Both the position numbers and the translations under genes were made by a program. The notes below the pieces were generated by a model. The model was not told the DNA's origin. It saw only the letters and a list, made by a program, of their open reading frames with translations, and ran no database searches. From the NCBI GenBank assembly GCA_038363005.1, contig JBBQBI010000014.1:44350-108349 (forward strand): 64,000 bases of DNA. The letters run 5' to 3'. Below, piece after piece: positions 25,075 to 32,295 of this stretch; positions within the stretch are counted from its first letter, which is position 1; every line of letters begins with the position of its first letter. The stretch comes from JAKOWB01 sp038363005. GTDB taxonomy: Bacteria; Pseudomonadota; Alphaproteobacteria; Kiloniellales; JACOMY01.

Positions 25075-25701
25075 ATGATCCTCATCGGCCAGTACGACTC
25101 GCCCTTCGTGCGCCGCGTCGGCATCGCGCTGACGCTCTATGGGCTGGCCTTCGAGCAGTGGCCCTGGTCGAGCTTCGGCGATGCCGAGAAGATCCGCGCC
25201 TACAATCCGCTGACGCGGGTGCCGACGCTGGTGCTGGATGAGGGCACGGTGCTGGTCGAGAGCCACGCCATGCTGGACTACCTCGACGGGTTGATGCCGG
25301 CCGAGCGGCGGCTCTTCCCGGTGGGTGAGCCGGCGCGGCACCGCGCGCTGCGCGTCGCCGGGCTGGGCACCGGGCTGGCCGACAAGGCGGTGGCGCTGTT
25401 CTACGAGAAGCGACTGCACCAGCAGACCTCGGCGGCCTGGGTCGAGCGCTGCCGGACGCAGATCGATGCCGTGCTGGCGGTGCTGGAGCGTGAGCGCGCG
25501 GCCAGGGACAGCGACTATTGGTTCGGCGCCGCGCTGGGTCATGCCGACATCGCGGTGGCCTGCGCGCTGCGCTTCGTCGGCGATGCGCATGGCGACGTGG
25601 TGCGGCTGGCGGGCTATCCGGCGCTGGTGGCAATGGCGGCGCGCTGCGAGGCGCTGCCGGCCTTTCGCGCGGTGCAGCAGGCTTTTGTTCCGCCGGCTTG
25701 A
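25075..25701 (+). CDS. Glutathione S-transferase family protein
   Basis: 208 residues from the ATG at 25075, where family homology starts (MILIGQYDSPFVRRVGIAL). N-terminal thioredoxin-like domain with the Ser-Pro-Phe active-site motif, cis-Pro in RVPTLVLD and the glutathione-binding LVESHAML; all-helical C-terminal domain from about 85. Composition returns to the high-GC host type within its first codons. It begins 10 bp after the membrane-protein gene of the AT-rich cassette. It may therefore be read from the cassette promoter, its own upstream region having been displaced. Substrate unknown. Confidence 0.9.
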   Translation: MILIGQYDSPFVRRVGIALTLYGLAFEQWPWSSFGDAEKIRAYNPLTRVPTLVLDEGTVLVESHAMLDYLDGLMPAERRLFPVGEPARHRALRVAGLGTGLADKAVALFYEKRLHQQTSAAWVERCRTQIDAVLAVLERERAARDSDYWFGAALGHADIAVACALRFVGDAHGDVVRLAGYPALVAMAARCEALPAFRAVQQAFVPPA

Positions 25702-25728
25702 GCGGGAGCGAGGCCAGAGTCCCACCAT

Positions 25729-25830
25729 CCCCTCCCTGACCCTCCCCCACTTCGTGGGAGAGGGGATATGAGCGCGGGCAGCGACGGGGCCGCCCCCTCT
25801 CCCACGAAGTGGAGGAGGGCCGGGGAGGGG
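25729..25830. repeat. Long imperfect palindrome (dispersed intergenic repeat)
   Basis: Two 37-base arms (25729-25765 and 25794-25830), complementary at 34 of 37 positions, of the type CCCTCCC...CACTTCGTGGGAGAGGGG, separated by 28 bp. It lies between the convergent GST and oxidase genes. Palindromes of this kind are widespread in alphaproteobacterial genomes; it may also act as a bidirectional transcription end. Confidence 0.85.
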
Positions 25831-25840
25831 GGCCTGCCAG

Positions 25841-27166
25841 TCAGAGCCCGGTATAGGGCTTCGGCTTGCTCCCATCCGAAAAGCGCGAATAGCGGAAGGG
25901 CGCCGGGTCGACCAGCGGGGTGGCTCCCGTCGCCAGGTCGGCCGCCAGTTGTCCGGCCGCCGGACCGATGCCGAAGCCGTGGCCGGAGAAGCCGGTGGCA
26001 AGCGTGAGGCCGGGAATCTTTTCCACTGTCGAGATCACCGGCACCACGTCGGGCGTGGTGTCGATCATGCCGGCCCAGCGCTCGGCGATCTGGATGTCGG
26101 CGAAGATCGGCATGTCGGCGATCAGGCGCTTCATGGCGTCGCGCAGCACCCATTCCAGCGGCTCGGGGTCCAGAGTACGGATCACCTCGAAGGGGGTGAT
26201 CTGGTCCAGCGCCCAGCGTTTGCGATAGCCCCATTCCTGGAAGAAGGCGCGCGACAGCCGCAGCTTGATAGCCTTGCGCTCCATCCTGAGCAGCGGCAGG
26301 AAATCGAAGAAGAAGCGGAAGGAATCCGGCACCACCTCGGGCACTGTCCACTCGCCGTGCGCGATGCTGTAGCCGCCGTCCAGGCGCTTGCGATAGGCCC
26401 AACCCTTGCCGCTGGCCGTCACCTCCGGGCCCTTGAAGGGCTGCGTGCGCAGCACCGAACTGCGGGTCTTCAGCTGAGGCAGGCGGAGCCCCAGGTTGCG
26501 CAGGAACAGCGAGGACCAGGCGCCGCCGGCCAGGATGACCGACTGGCAGGCGATGCGGCCCTTCTCGGTGACCACACCCGCCACCCGTCCGCCGGTCAGC
26601 TCGACGCCGCGCACGGCGCAGTTCTGCAGCAGCACCGCGCCCTTGCCGCGCGCCGCGGTGGCCAGCGCCGGGGCTGCCATCGTCGGCTCGGCGCGGCCGT
26701 CGCTGGGGGTATAGAGCGCGCCGGCATAGGTCGTCGCGGCGCCGGGGATCAACGGCTTCAGCTCCGCCGGCCCGATCATGCGGCTGTCGATCTGGAAGCT
26801 GCGGGCTTGGTCCAGCCAGCTCTCACGCGCCGCCAGGGCTTGGTCCGAGGTTTCCACGTAGAGTACGCCGCACTGGCGAAAGCCGGTCTCGGCGCCGACG
26901 CGCTGGTTCATGCCGCGCCACAAGCGCAGTGACTCGACGATCAGCGGCAGTTCGCGCGGGTCGCGGCCCTGCTGGCGACACCAACCCCAATTGCGGCTCG
27001 ACTGCTCGCCGGCGACGTGGCCCTTCTCGCAGAGCACCACCGGGATGCCGCGCTCGGCCAGGGCCAGGGCGGCGCTGACGCCGATGATGCCGCCGCCGAT
27101 GACGACGACCTCTGTCTTCGCTGGTGGGCGCTCGTCGCCTGGGATGCGCTCGACGCGCGGGGCCAT
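25841..27166 (-). CDS. FAD-dependent amine/amino-acid oxidoreductase (DAO family)
   Basis: 441 residues from the ATG at 27166, preceded by AGGAGA. N-terminal dinucleotide motif VVVIGGGIIGVSAALALAERG around residues 20-40, then a Glu-x-Ser-Ser-Arg-Asn segment (GEQSSRNWGWCRQQGRD) typical of sarcosine/D-amino-acid oxidase-like enzymes. The C-terminal FAD loop is ATGFSGHGFGIGPAAGQLAADL. It probably oxidises an amine or amino acid, making imine and H2O2 or reduced carrier. The divergent RidA gene, whose product hydrolyses reactive imines, supports an imine-forming reaction. It is distinct in sequence from the paralogue at 9958. Confidence 0.87.
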   Translation of the reverse strand: MAPRVERIPGDERPPAKTEVVVIGGGIIGVSAALALAERGIPVVLCEKGHVAGEQSSRNWGWCRQQGRDPRELPLIVESLRLWRGMNQRVGAETGFRQCGVLYVETSDQALAARESWLDQARSFQIDSRMIGPAELKPLIPGAATTYAGALYTPSDGRAEPTMAAPALATAARGKGAVLLQNCAVRGVELTGGRVAGVVTEKGRIACQSVILAGGAWSSLFLRNLGLRLPQLKTRSSVLRTQPFKGPEVTASGKGWAYRKRLDGGYSIAHGEWTVPEVVPDSFRFFFDFLPLLRMERKAIKLRLSRAFFQEWGYRKRWALDQITPFEVIRTLDPEPLEWVLRDAMKRLIADMPIFADIQIAERWAGMIDTTPDVVPVISTVEKIPGLTLATGFSGHGFGIGPAAGQLAADLATGATPLVDPAPFRYSRFSDGSKPKPYTGL

Positions 27167-27351
27167 GGGATCTCCTGCTTGCCGCCTTCTGGCGGTCACG
27201 ATTCCAGCCTTATTGGGCGTGACGCAAGTGGGGGAGCGGCGCAAGGGGCGCGCCACCATGCCGCCCCTGCATCGGCTTCATAGCCCCTGGTCGGGCGTCC
27301 CGGTCCTAGTCTTTCACGACCGCGCCAGCAGAGCGCGGCGGAGGAAATGCC

Positions 27352-27819
27352 ATGTTGGAGTCTGTCGCCTTCCGTCTCGCCCGGCTGGGCATCGAGTTGC
27401 CGCTGCCCAGCGTGCCGGGCGCCAGCTACCTGCCATGGCGCCGCAGCGGCACCCTGTTGCTGATGACCGGCCAGCTGTCGCAGTGGAACGGCCAGCGCCG
27501 CTTCCTCGGCAAGCTGGGCCGCGAATTCGACGTGGCGCAGGGCCGCCAGGCCGCGCGCGAGGCGGCGCTGAACGTCATCGCCCATGCCCGCACCGCGCTG
27601 GATGGCGACCTGGACCGGGTGGAGCGCTGCCTGAAGCTTGGCGTTTTCGTCAACGCCGCGCCGGAGTTCTATGAGCACGCGGCGGTGGCCGACGGTGCGT
27701 CGGATGCCTTCATCGACGTCTTCGGCGAGGCCGGCCGCCACAGCCGCACCGCCATCGGCGTCATGGCGCTGCCCTATGGCGTGGCGGTCGAGGTCGAGGC
27801 GATCCTGCGGGTGCAGTAG
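27352..27819 (+). CDS. RidA family protein (YjgF/YER057c/UK114)
   Basis: 155 residues, typical of the longer RidA subfamily. Members form trimers and hydrolyse enamine/imine intermediates released by PLP or flavin enzymes. The conserved Arg is in the HSRTAIGVMALPYG block, and GTLLLMTGQLS and RVERCLKLGVFVNA are family signatures. A deaminase role for this copy is inferred. It is divergent from the amine oxidase at 25841-27166, a likely source of imines, and ends 5 bp before the stop of the opposing HAD gene. Confidence 0.9.
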   Translation: MLESVAFRLARLGIELPLPSVPGASYLPWRRSGTLLLMTGQLSQWNGQRRFLGKLGREFDVAQGRQAAREAALNVIAHARTALDGDLDRVERCLKLGVFVNAAPEFYEHAAVADGASDAFIDVFGEAGRHSRTAIGVMALPYGVAVEVEAILRVQ

Positions 27820-27824
27820 GGCGC

Positions 27825-28436
27825 TTACGCGAGCCCCATCACCGCCAGCTCGTCGCGCAGCGGGCCCAGGGCGCGGAACTGGTGTGCCCGCACGCCGGCC
27901 AGCTTGGCCGCCGCCACGTTTTCTGCGCGGTCGTCGATAAAGACCGTGTCGAAGGGCGAGACGCCGAGCTTGGCCAGCAGCTTGAAGAAGGCCTGTGGCT
28001 CTTCCTTGAGGTGGCCGACCTCGCAGGTGAAGTGCAGATTCTCCGGCCCCAACAGCGCCGGCACCGCGGGGTAGATCGCCGCCAGCTCGGCCTTCATCAG
28101 CGGCCCGTTGGCGGTGAAGAGCGCGACCTTGCTGCGCGTCTTCACCCGCTCGACCAGCGCCAGCATCTCCGGCCAGGGCGTCATGGCGGCGCGGCGGTTG
28201 GCCACCCAGTCCTCGCGCTTGATCCAGTGGCCCAGGCGCTTGCCGAACTCCCACAGGTAGTTCTCGGCGGTGAAGCTGCCGCGGTCGGCCTGGTCTTCGA
28301 AGCCGGAACTCCAGATCGCCGCCTCGATCTCCGCCGCCGGACGCTTGGCCAAAGTCGCCAGCGCAGCGATCCGCGACGGTAGGTCGTAGTGGCAGAGCAC
28401 GTCGTCCAGGTCGAAAAGCACGAGCTTGGGCGTCAT
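27825..28436 (-). CDS. HAD superfamily hydrolase
   Basis: 203 residues from the ATG at 28436. Motif I LFDLDDVLCHYD gives the nucleophile Asp (about residue 9) and the general acid Asp two later. Motif II is LFTANGP, the motif III Lys is in GHLKEEPQAFF, and motif IV is FIDDRAENV. A helical cap is inserted after motif I, as in epoxide-hydrolase-N/haloacid-type phosphatases. It hydrolyses a small phosphate ester or related substrate, unidentified. The start overlaps the quinone-reductase-like stop by 4 bp (ATGA), so the two genes form an operon. Confidence 0.9.
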   Translation of the reverse strand: MTPKLVLFDLDDVLCHYDLPSRIAALATLAKRPAAEIEAAIWSSGFEDQADRGSFTAENYLWEFGKRLGHWIKREDWVANRRAAMTPWPEMLALVERVKTRSKVALFTANGPLMKAELAAIYPAVPALLGPENLHFTCEVGHLKEEPQAFFKLLAKLGVSPFDTVFIDDRAENVAAAKLAGVRAHQFRALGPLRDELAVMGLA

Positions 28437-29008
28437 GCCGGGAAACCCTTGCCCAGCGCCTCGGCTTGGTCGAGCAACACGCGCCGCTGTGCTTCGTCGC
28501 CGGTGGAATTGAACAGCAGCTCCAGCCGGCCGTCCTTGATGCCGCAGTAGTCCAGCACGCCCTGGGTCAGCTGCACCTCCATGGCCGCGCGATAGCCGCG
28601 CGGGCCGTCGTAGGTCTTCGACCCGCCGGCACAAAGGCCCACCATCAGCGCCTTGTGGCCCGACAGGTTCTCCGTCCCGTCGTAGGCGAAGCCGCGGTTC
28701 CAGACGCGGTCGATCCAGCCCTTCAGCAGCGCCGGCATCGACCACCACCAGACTGGAAAGACCATGACGATGGCCTGGTGCGCGCGGATGCGGTCCATCT
28801 CGCGCCGCACCTCCGGCGAGTAGGTCTTGTCGGCATCGTTCCAGTCGGGCTCGTCGGCCGGCGGCAGGCGTGGGTCGAAGCCCTTGGCCGTCAGGTCGAC
28901 CGCGGTGACGCTGTGGCCGGCCGCCACCAGCCCCAGGTTCAGCCGGTCGAAAGCCGTGCCGGTCAGGGAGTCGCGGCGCGGGTGGGCAAGGATGGACAGG
29001 ACCTGCAT
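28433..29008 (-). CDS. NAD(P)H-dependent flavin oxidoreductase (flavodoxin-like, KefF/MdaB type)
   Basis: 191 residues from the ATG at 29008. Flavodoxin-like fold: LSILAHPRRDSLTGTAFDRL at the N-terminus (FMN phosphate site) and VMVFPVWWWSMPALLKGWIDRV, the classic NAD(P)H quinone-reductase motif with Pro-Val-Trp-Trp. Then comes KALMVGLCAGG. It reduces quinones by two electrons with NAD(P)H in the cytosol. It leads the short leftward operon with the HAD hydrolase and diverges from the 3-hydroxyisobutyryl-CoA hydrolase-like gene (74 bp apart). Confidence 0.9.
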   Translation of the reverse strand: MQVLSILAHPRRDSLTGTAFDRLNLGLVAAGHSVTAVDLTAKGFDPRLPPADEPDWNDADKTYSPEVRREMDRIRAHQAIVMVFPVWWWSMPALLKGWIDRVWNRGFAYDGTENLSGHKALMVGLCAGGSKTYDGPRGYRAAMEVQLTQGVLDYCGIKDGRLELLFNSTGDEAQRRVLLDQAEALGKGFPA

Positions 29009-29082
29009 GGGGCACTCCGGTTGGCCTCTGGCGGGCGCCATGCTATGTCGCGCCGCAACATTCGACCAGCACGAGGGCGAAC

Positions 29083-30174
29083 ATGACCGGCGGCAGCGAC
29101 GAGGTGCGGTTTTCCACGCAGGGGCCGCTTGGCCTGATCACCATGACCCGGCCCAAGGCGCTGAACGCGCTGACCCTGGGCATGATCCGCCAGATGGCGC
29201 CGCAGCTGGCGGCCTGGGCCGGCGATCCGTCCGTCGCCGCGGTGGTGATCGAGGGCGAGGGCGAGCGCGCCTTCTGCGCCGGCGGTGATGTCCGCGTGGT
29301 GTGGGAGGCCGGGCGCCAGGGCCAGCACCAGGCCGGACAGGCCGGCCTGATGACCGCCGACTTCTTCCGCGAGGAATACCAGCTCAACCGCCAGATCCAT
29401 GCCTTCCCCAAGCCTTATGTCGCGCTGATCGACGGCATCACCATGGGCGGCGGCGTCGGGCTGTCGGTGCACGGCGCTGTGCGCCTGGCCACCGAGCGCA
29501 CCCTCTTCGCCATGCCGGAGACCGCCATCGGCCTGTTCCCCGACGTCGGTGGCAGCTTCTTCCTGCCGCGCCTGCTGGGTGGCATCGGCCTCTACCTGGC
29601 GTTGACCGGCGCGCGGCTGAAGGCGGCCGATTGCCTCTATAGCGGCATCGCCACGCACTATGCGCCTGCGGCCGAGCTGCCGAAGGTCTTCGAGGCACTG
29701 CAGGGCTGCGACTGGCGCCAGGTCGTCAGCGGCCTCAATACCGCATTGGGCGCGGTCACCGTGGCGCCGGCGGAGGAAGGCACCTTGGCCGCCCTGCGCC
29801 CGGCCATCGACCGCTGCTTCCTGGGCAAGAACAGCGTCGAGGCGGTGCTGGCGGCGCTCGCCGCCGAGGGCTCGCCCTGGGGCCAGGAGACGCTGGACCT
29901 GCTGGCCAAGCGCTCGCCGACCTCGCTGCGGGTCTCGCTGGAGCAGCTGAAGCGTGGCGCCCAGCTCGCCTTCGACGACTGCATGACGATGGAGTACCGG
30001 ATGTCGCAGGCCGCCATGCGGTCGGGCGCCGACTTCTACGAGGGCATTCGCGCCGTGCTGGTCGACAAGGATCACGCGCCGAAGTGGAACCCGGCCACTC
30101 TGGCGGCGGTCACGCCGGCGATGGTTGATGCCTTTTTCGCGCCGCTGGGGGTCAACGACCTGCGTTTCGCCTAG
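29083..30174 (+). CDS. Enoyl-CoA hydratase/isomerase family, 3-hydroxyisobutyryl-CoA hydrolase-like
   Basis: 363 residues; simple hydratases are ~260, so the extra C-terminal part is that of 3-hydroxyisobutyryl-CoA hydrolases (valine degradation). Seen: the oxyanion loops AFCAGGDVR and GITMGGGVGLSVHG, and PETAIGLFPDVGGSFFLPRL carrying the catalytic Glu and Asp, which is diagnostic of the HIBCH branch. It releases 3-hydroxyisobutyrate and CoA. The isobutyryl-CoA dehydrogenase-like gene at 22246 supports a valine pathway; a 3-hydroxyisobutyrate dehydrogenase is not in the window. Confidence 0.92.
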   Translation: MTGGSDEVRFSTQGPLGLITMTRPKALNALTLGMIRQMAPQLAAWAGDPSVAAVVIEGEGERAFCAGGDVRVVWEAGRQGQHQAGQAGLMTADFFREEYQLNRQIHAFPKPYVALIDGITMGGGVGLSVHGAVRLATERTLFAMPETAIGLFPDVGGSFFLPRLLGGIGLYLALTGARLKAADCLYSGIATHYAPAAELPKVFEALQGCDWRQVVSGLNTALGAVTVAPAEEGTLAALRPAIDRCFLGKNSVEAVLAALAAEGSPWGQETLDLLAKRSPTSLRVSLEQLKRGAQLAFDDCMTMEYRMSQAAMRSGADFYEGIRAVLVDKDHAPKWNPATLAAVTPAMVDAFFAPLGVNDLRFA

Positions 30175-30192
30175 TCGTTCGCGAAGCCGCCG

Positions 30193-30945
30193 CTAATCCA
30201 GGTAGTCCGGGCAGCGCCGCTCGAGCAGGCGCAGCAGCGCGCTCCACTGGGTATCGCCGCGCGGGCCGCTCGCCGGATCGCCCCACTCGATCATCGGCGC
30301 TATCGCATCGGGCGGCACGATAATGGGCTGGTCGGTCATCGACAGGATGTCGACCTGTATCTTGCAGGCGGCCTCCAGGTAGTAGTGGTAGAGGAAGGCC
30401 TCGGCCGCGGTCCGCCCGACCGTCAGCAGGCCGTGATTCTGCAGCAGCATCGCGTAGTTCTGGCCCAGGTCGCGCACCAGCAGCGCGCTCTCGTCGGCGA
30501 CCGTGGTGGAGTCCAGATAGGCGTGAGTCGACAGCGTGCCCAGCATCACGCCGGCGTGCTGCGACAGCGGCAGCAGGCCCTGCGGGCAGGAGGCAACGGC
30601 GATCCCGGCCCGGGTGTGGGAGTGCGCCACGAAGTTGATCTCCGGCCTGGCCAGCAGCACGCCGGAATGGATGACGTGGCCGGCCTGGTTCAGCGTCTGG
30701 CCGGGTGTCACCATGCGCCCCTCGAAGCTGATCTTCGACAGGTTCGAGGCGGTGATCTCGCCGAACAGCAGGTCGTAGGAGTTCATCAGGTAGTGGTCAG
30801 GATCGGCTGGCAGGCGGGCCGAGATGTGCGTGCTGGTCAGGTCGGTCCAGCCGAAGTGGTCGAAAATCCGGTAGAGCGCGGCGAGTTCACGGCGTACCTG
30901 CACCTCGTCCACCGTAATCGCCGGCTTGGCCTGCACCAACCCCAT
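30193..30945 (-). CDS. Class II aldolase/adducin family protein
   Basis: About 250 residues. Zinc ligands are visible in VAHSHTRAGIAV (two His) and NHGLLTVG (third His); the N-terminal GWTDLTSTHISARLP loop is the phosphate/substrate loop. Members are sugar-phosphate aldolases, decarboxylases or non-enzymatic; this form without a recognisable sugar operon is unassigned. The start: an ATG at 30957 exists, but GGAGG (30951-30955) lies inside its first codons and 5 bp ahead of the ATG at 30945, so the latter is preferred. Convergent with the hydrolase gene at 29083. Confidence 0.87.
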   Translation of the reverse strand: MGLVQAKPAITVDEVQVRRELAALYRIFDHFGWTDLTSTHISARLPADPDHYLMNSYDLLFGEITASNLSKISFEGRMVTPGQTLNQAGHVIHSGVLLARPEINFVAHSHTRAGIAVASCPQGLLPLSQHAGVMLGTLSTHAYLDSTTVADESALLVRDLGQNYAMLLQNHGLLTVGRTAAEAFLYHYYLEAACKIQVDILSMTDQPIIVPPDAIAPMIEWGDPASGPRGDTQWSALLRLLERRCPDYLD

Positions 30946-31014
30946 CAGATCCTCCATGACTCGCCAGATCGGTCCAGCCTAGCGCGGAACCGGGGAAACC
31001 TGCACTAGCCGGCA

Positions 31015-32118
31015 TCAGGCCACGACGGGCTGCAGGTCGAAAGCCAGTGACACGCGCTCGCCCTCGCCGTCGAAGGGTAGCGTCTCGTGCCACAAGGCCG
31101 AGGGGAAGAGGAAGAGCTGCCCGGCACGGGGCGCCAGCGCCCGGGTCTCCGGCGGGCGGCGGGTCGGTAGGCCGTAGCCCGGGCGGCCGAAGCGGATCCA
31201 GCCGGCCTGGGCCGGATCGTCGGTACGGATCGCCGCGGGGACGGCCACGTAATATACGCCGGAAAGCCAGCCCAGATTGTGGATGTGCGGTGCCTGGTGG
31301 CCGGCGCCGCGCAGGATGTTGCCCCACCCGATCAGCCGCCAGCGCATCGGCTTGGCCAGCAACCAGGGGTGCTGGGCATCGGTCGGCAGGCGGGCCATCC
31401 AGTTGCCCAACAACGCCTCCAGGCTGGCCAGCAGGGCCGCCGTCGCCGGTCCCAAGGGTGGCGCCAGAAGGTTGCCGGTGACCGCGCCGTCGCGCACCGC
31501 GCGGCGCGTCGGATCGGCCTGGGCGGTCAGGCTGGGATGCTGGGCGATCTCGGTCGCCAGGGCGGCATTGAAGTCGGCGAAGCCGGTGGGCGGCGGCAGG
31601 TACTCGGCGAAGACCAAGGACTCCAGGCCCACCAGCGTGCGGGCCTCGTCGTCGCGACCCAGCTCCCACAGCGCCTGGGCGCGATAGGCCAGGGCGTGGG
31701 CGTGCGCCGGCTGGCGCGCCAGCAGCGGCGCCAGGGCCTCGAGCACCGCCTGGAAGTCGCCCAGTTTCAATAGCGCCGCGGCCAGATTGGCGGCCGGTGC
31801 CACCCAACCCGGCTTCAGCGCCATGGCCCGGCGGTAGGCGGCGACGGCGCCGGCCAGATCGCCGGCCTCCTGCCGCAGATTGCCCAGGTCGGCCTGCGCC
31901 GCTGGATTCGCCGGATCGGCAGCGATGGCGCGTTCCAGCAGCGCCATCGCCGGCGCGGTCTGGCCGGCGCGGCGTGCCAGCAGGCCCAGCTGGTGCAGTG
32001 CCCGCGGCTGGCGCGGATCGGCTGCCAGCACCCGGCGCAGATCGCGCTCCGCCTCGGCCAGGCGGCCGGCGTTCAGGTGGGCGAGGGCGGTGGTGAGGTC
32101 GCTGGCGGGGTCGGGCAT
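31015..32118 (-). CDS. TPR protein with C-terminal 2OG-Fe(II) oxygenase-like domain
   Basis: 367 residues. Residues 1-160 are TPR units (ALAHLNAGRLAEAERDLRRVL, QADLGNLRQEAGDLAGAVAAY and others). The rest resembles the TIGR02466-type putative 2OG-Fe(II) oxygenases: HIHNLGWLSGVYYVAVP, AGQLFLFPSALWHETLPF (distal His) and GERVSLAFDLQP (2OG Arg). Such TPR-oxygenases probably hydroxylate proteins or glycan-related substrates, but no substrate is known here. Its start lies about 42 bp from a perfect TGTGA-N6-TCACA dyad (32160-32175) shared with the divergent lipoprotein gene. Confidence 0.82.
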   Translation of the reverse strand: MPDPASDLTTALAHLNAGRLAEAERDLRRVLAADPRQPRALHQLGLLARRAGQTAPAMALLERAIAADPANPAAQADLGNLRQEAGDLAGAVAAYRRAMALKPGWVAPAANLAAALLKLGDFQAVLEALAPLLARQPAHAHALAYRAQALWELGRDDEARTLVGLESLVFAEYLPPPTGFADFNAALATEIAQHPSLTAQADPTRRAVRDGAVTGNLLAPPLGPATAALLASLEALLGNWMARLPTDAQHPWLLAKPMRWRLIGWGNILRGAGHQAPHIHNLGWLSGVYYVAVPAAIRTDDPAQAGWIRFGRPGYGLPTRRPPETRALAPRAGQLFLFPSALWHETLPFDGEGERVSLAFDLQPVVA

Positions 32119-32153
32119 GCGGCCGCCAGCCTAGCAAAGCCGGGGCCGCGGTT

Positions 32154-32181
32154 CCCAGGTGTGATCCAGTTCACACCTGGG
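32154..32181. promoter_or_regulatory. CRP/FNR-family operator dyad
   Basis: A perfect 28-base inverted repeat: CCCAGGTGTGA, TCCAGT spacer, TCACACCTGGG. Its centre contains TGTGA-N6-TCACA, the exact E. coli CRP half-site arrangement, and shares the GATCCAG core with the FNR-like box at 16076. It lies between the divergent TPR-oxygenase (start 32118) and vWA lipoprotein (start 32296) genes and could control either. Confidence 0.65.
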
Positions 32182-32295
32182 GCGGCCGCGTGGCTGGCAT
32201 CGCCAAAGCGCCGCAATTCGTCCCTTTTCCGGACACCGCGTCAGGCTTTTCTCGCGGGCGTCCCTGGAGGGGGACCACCAGTGGAGGATTCTCGT

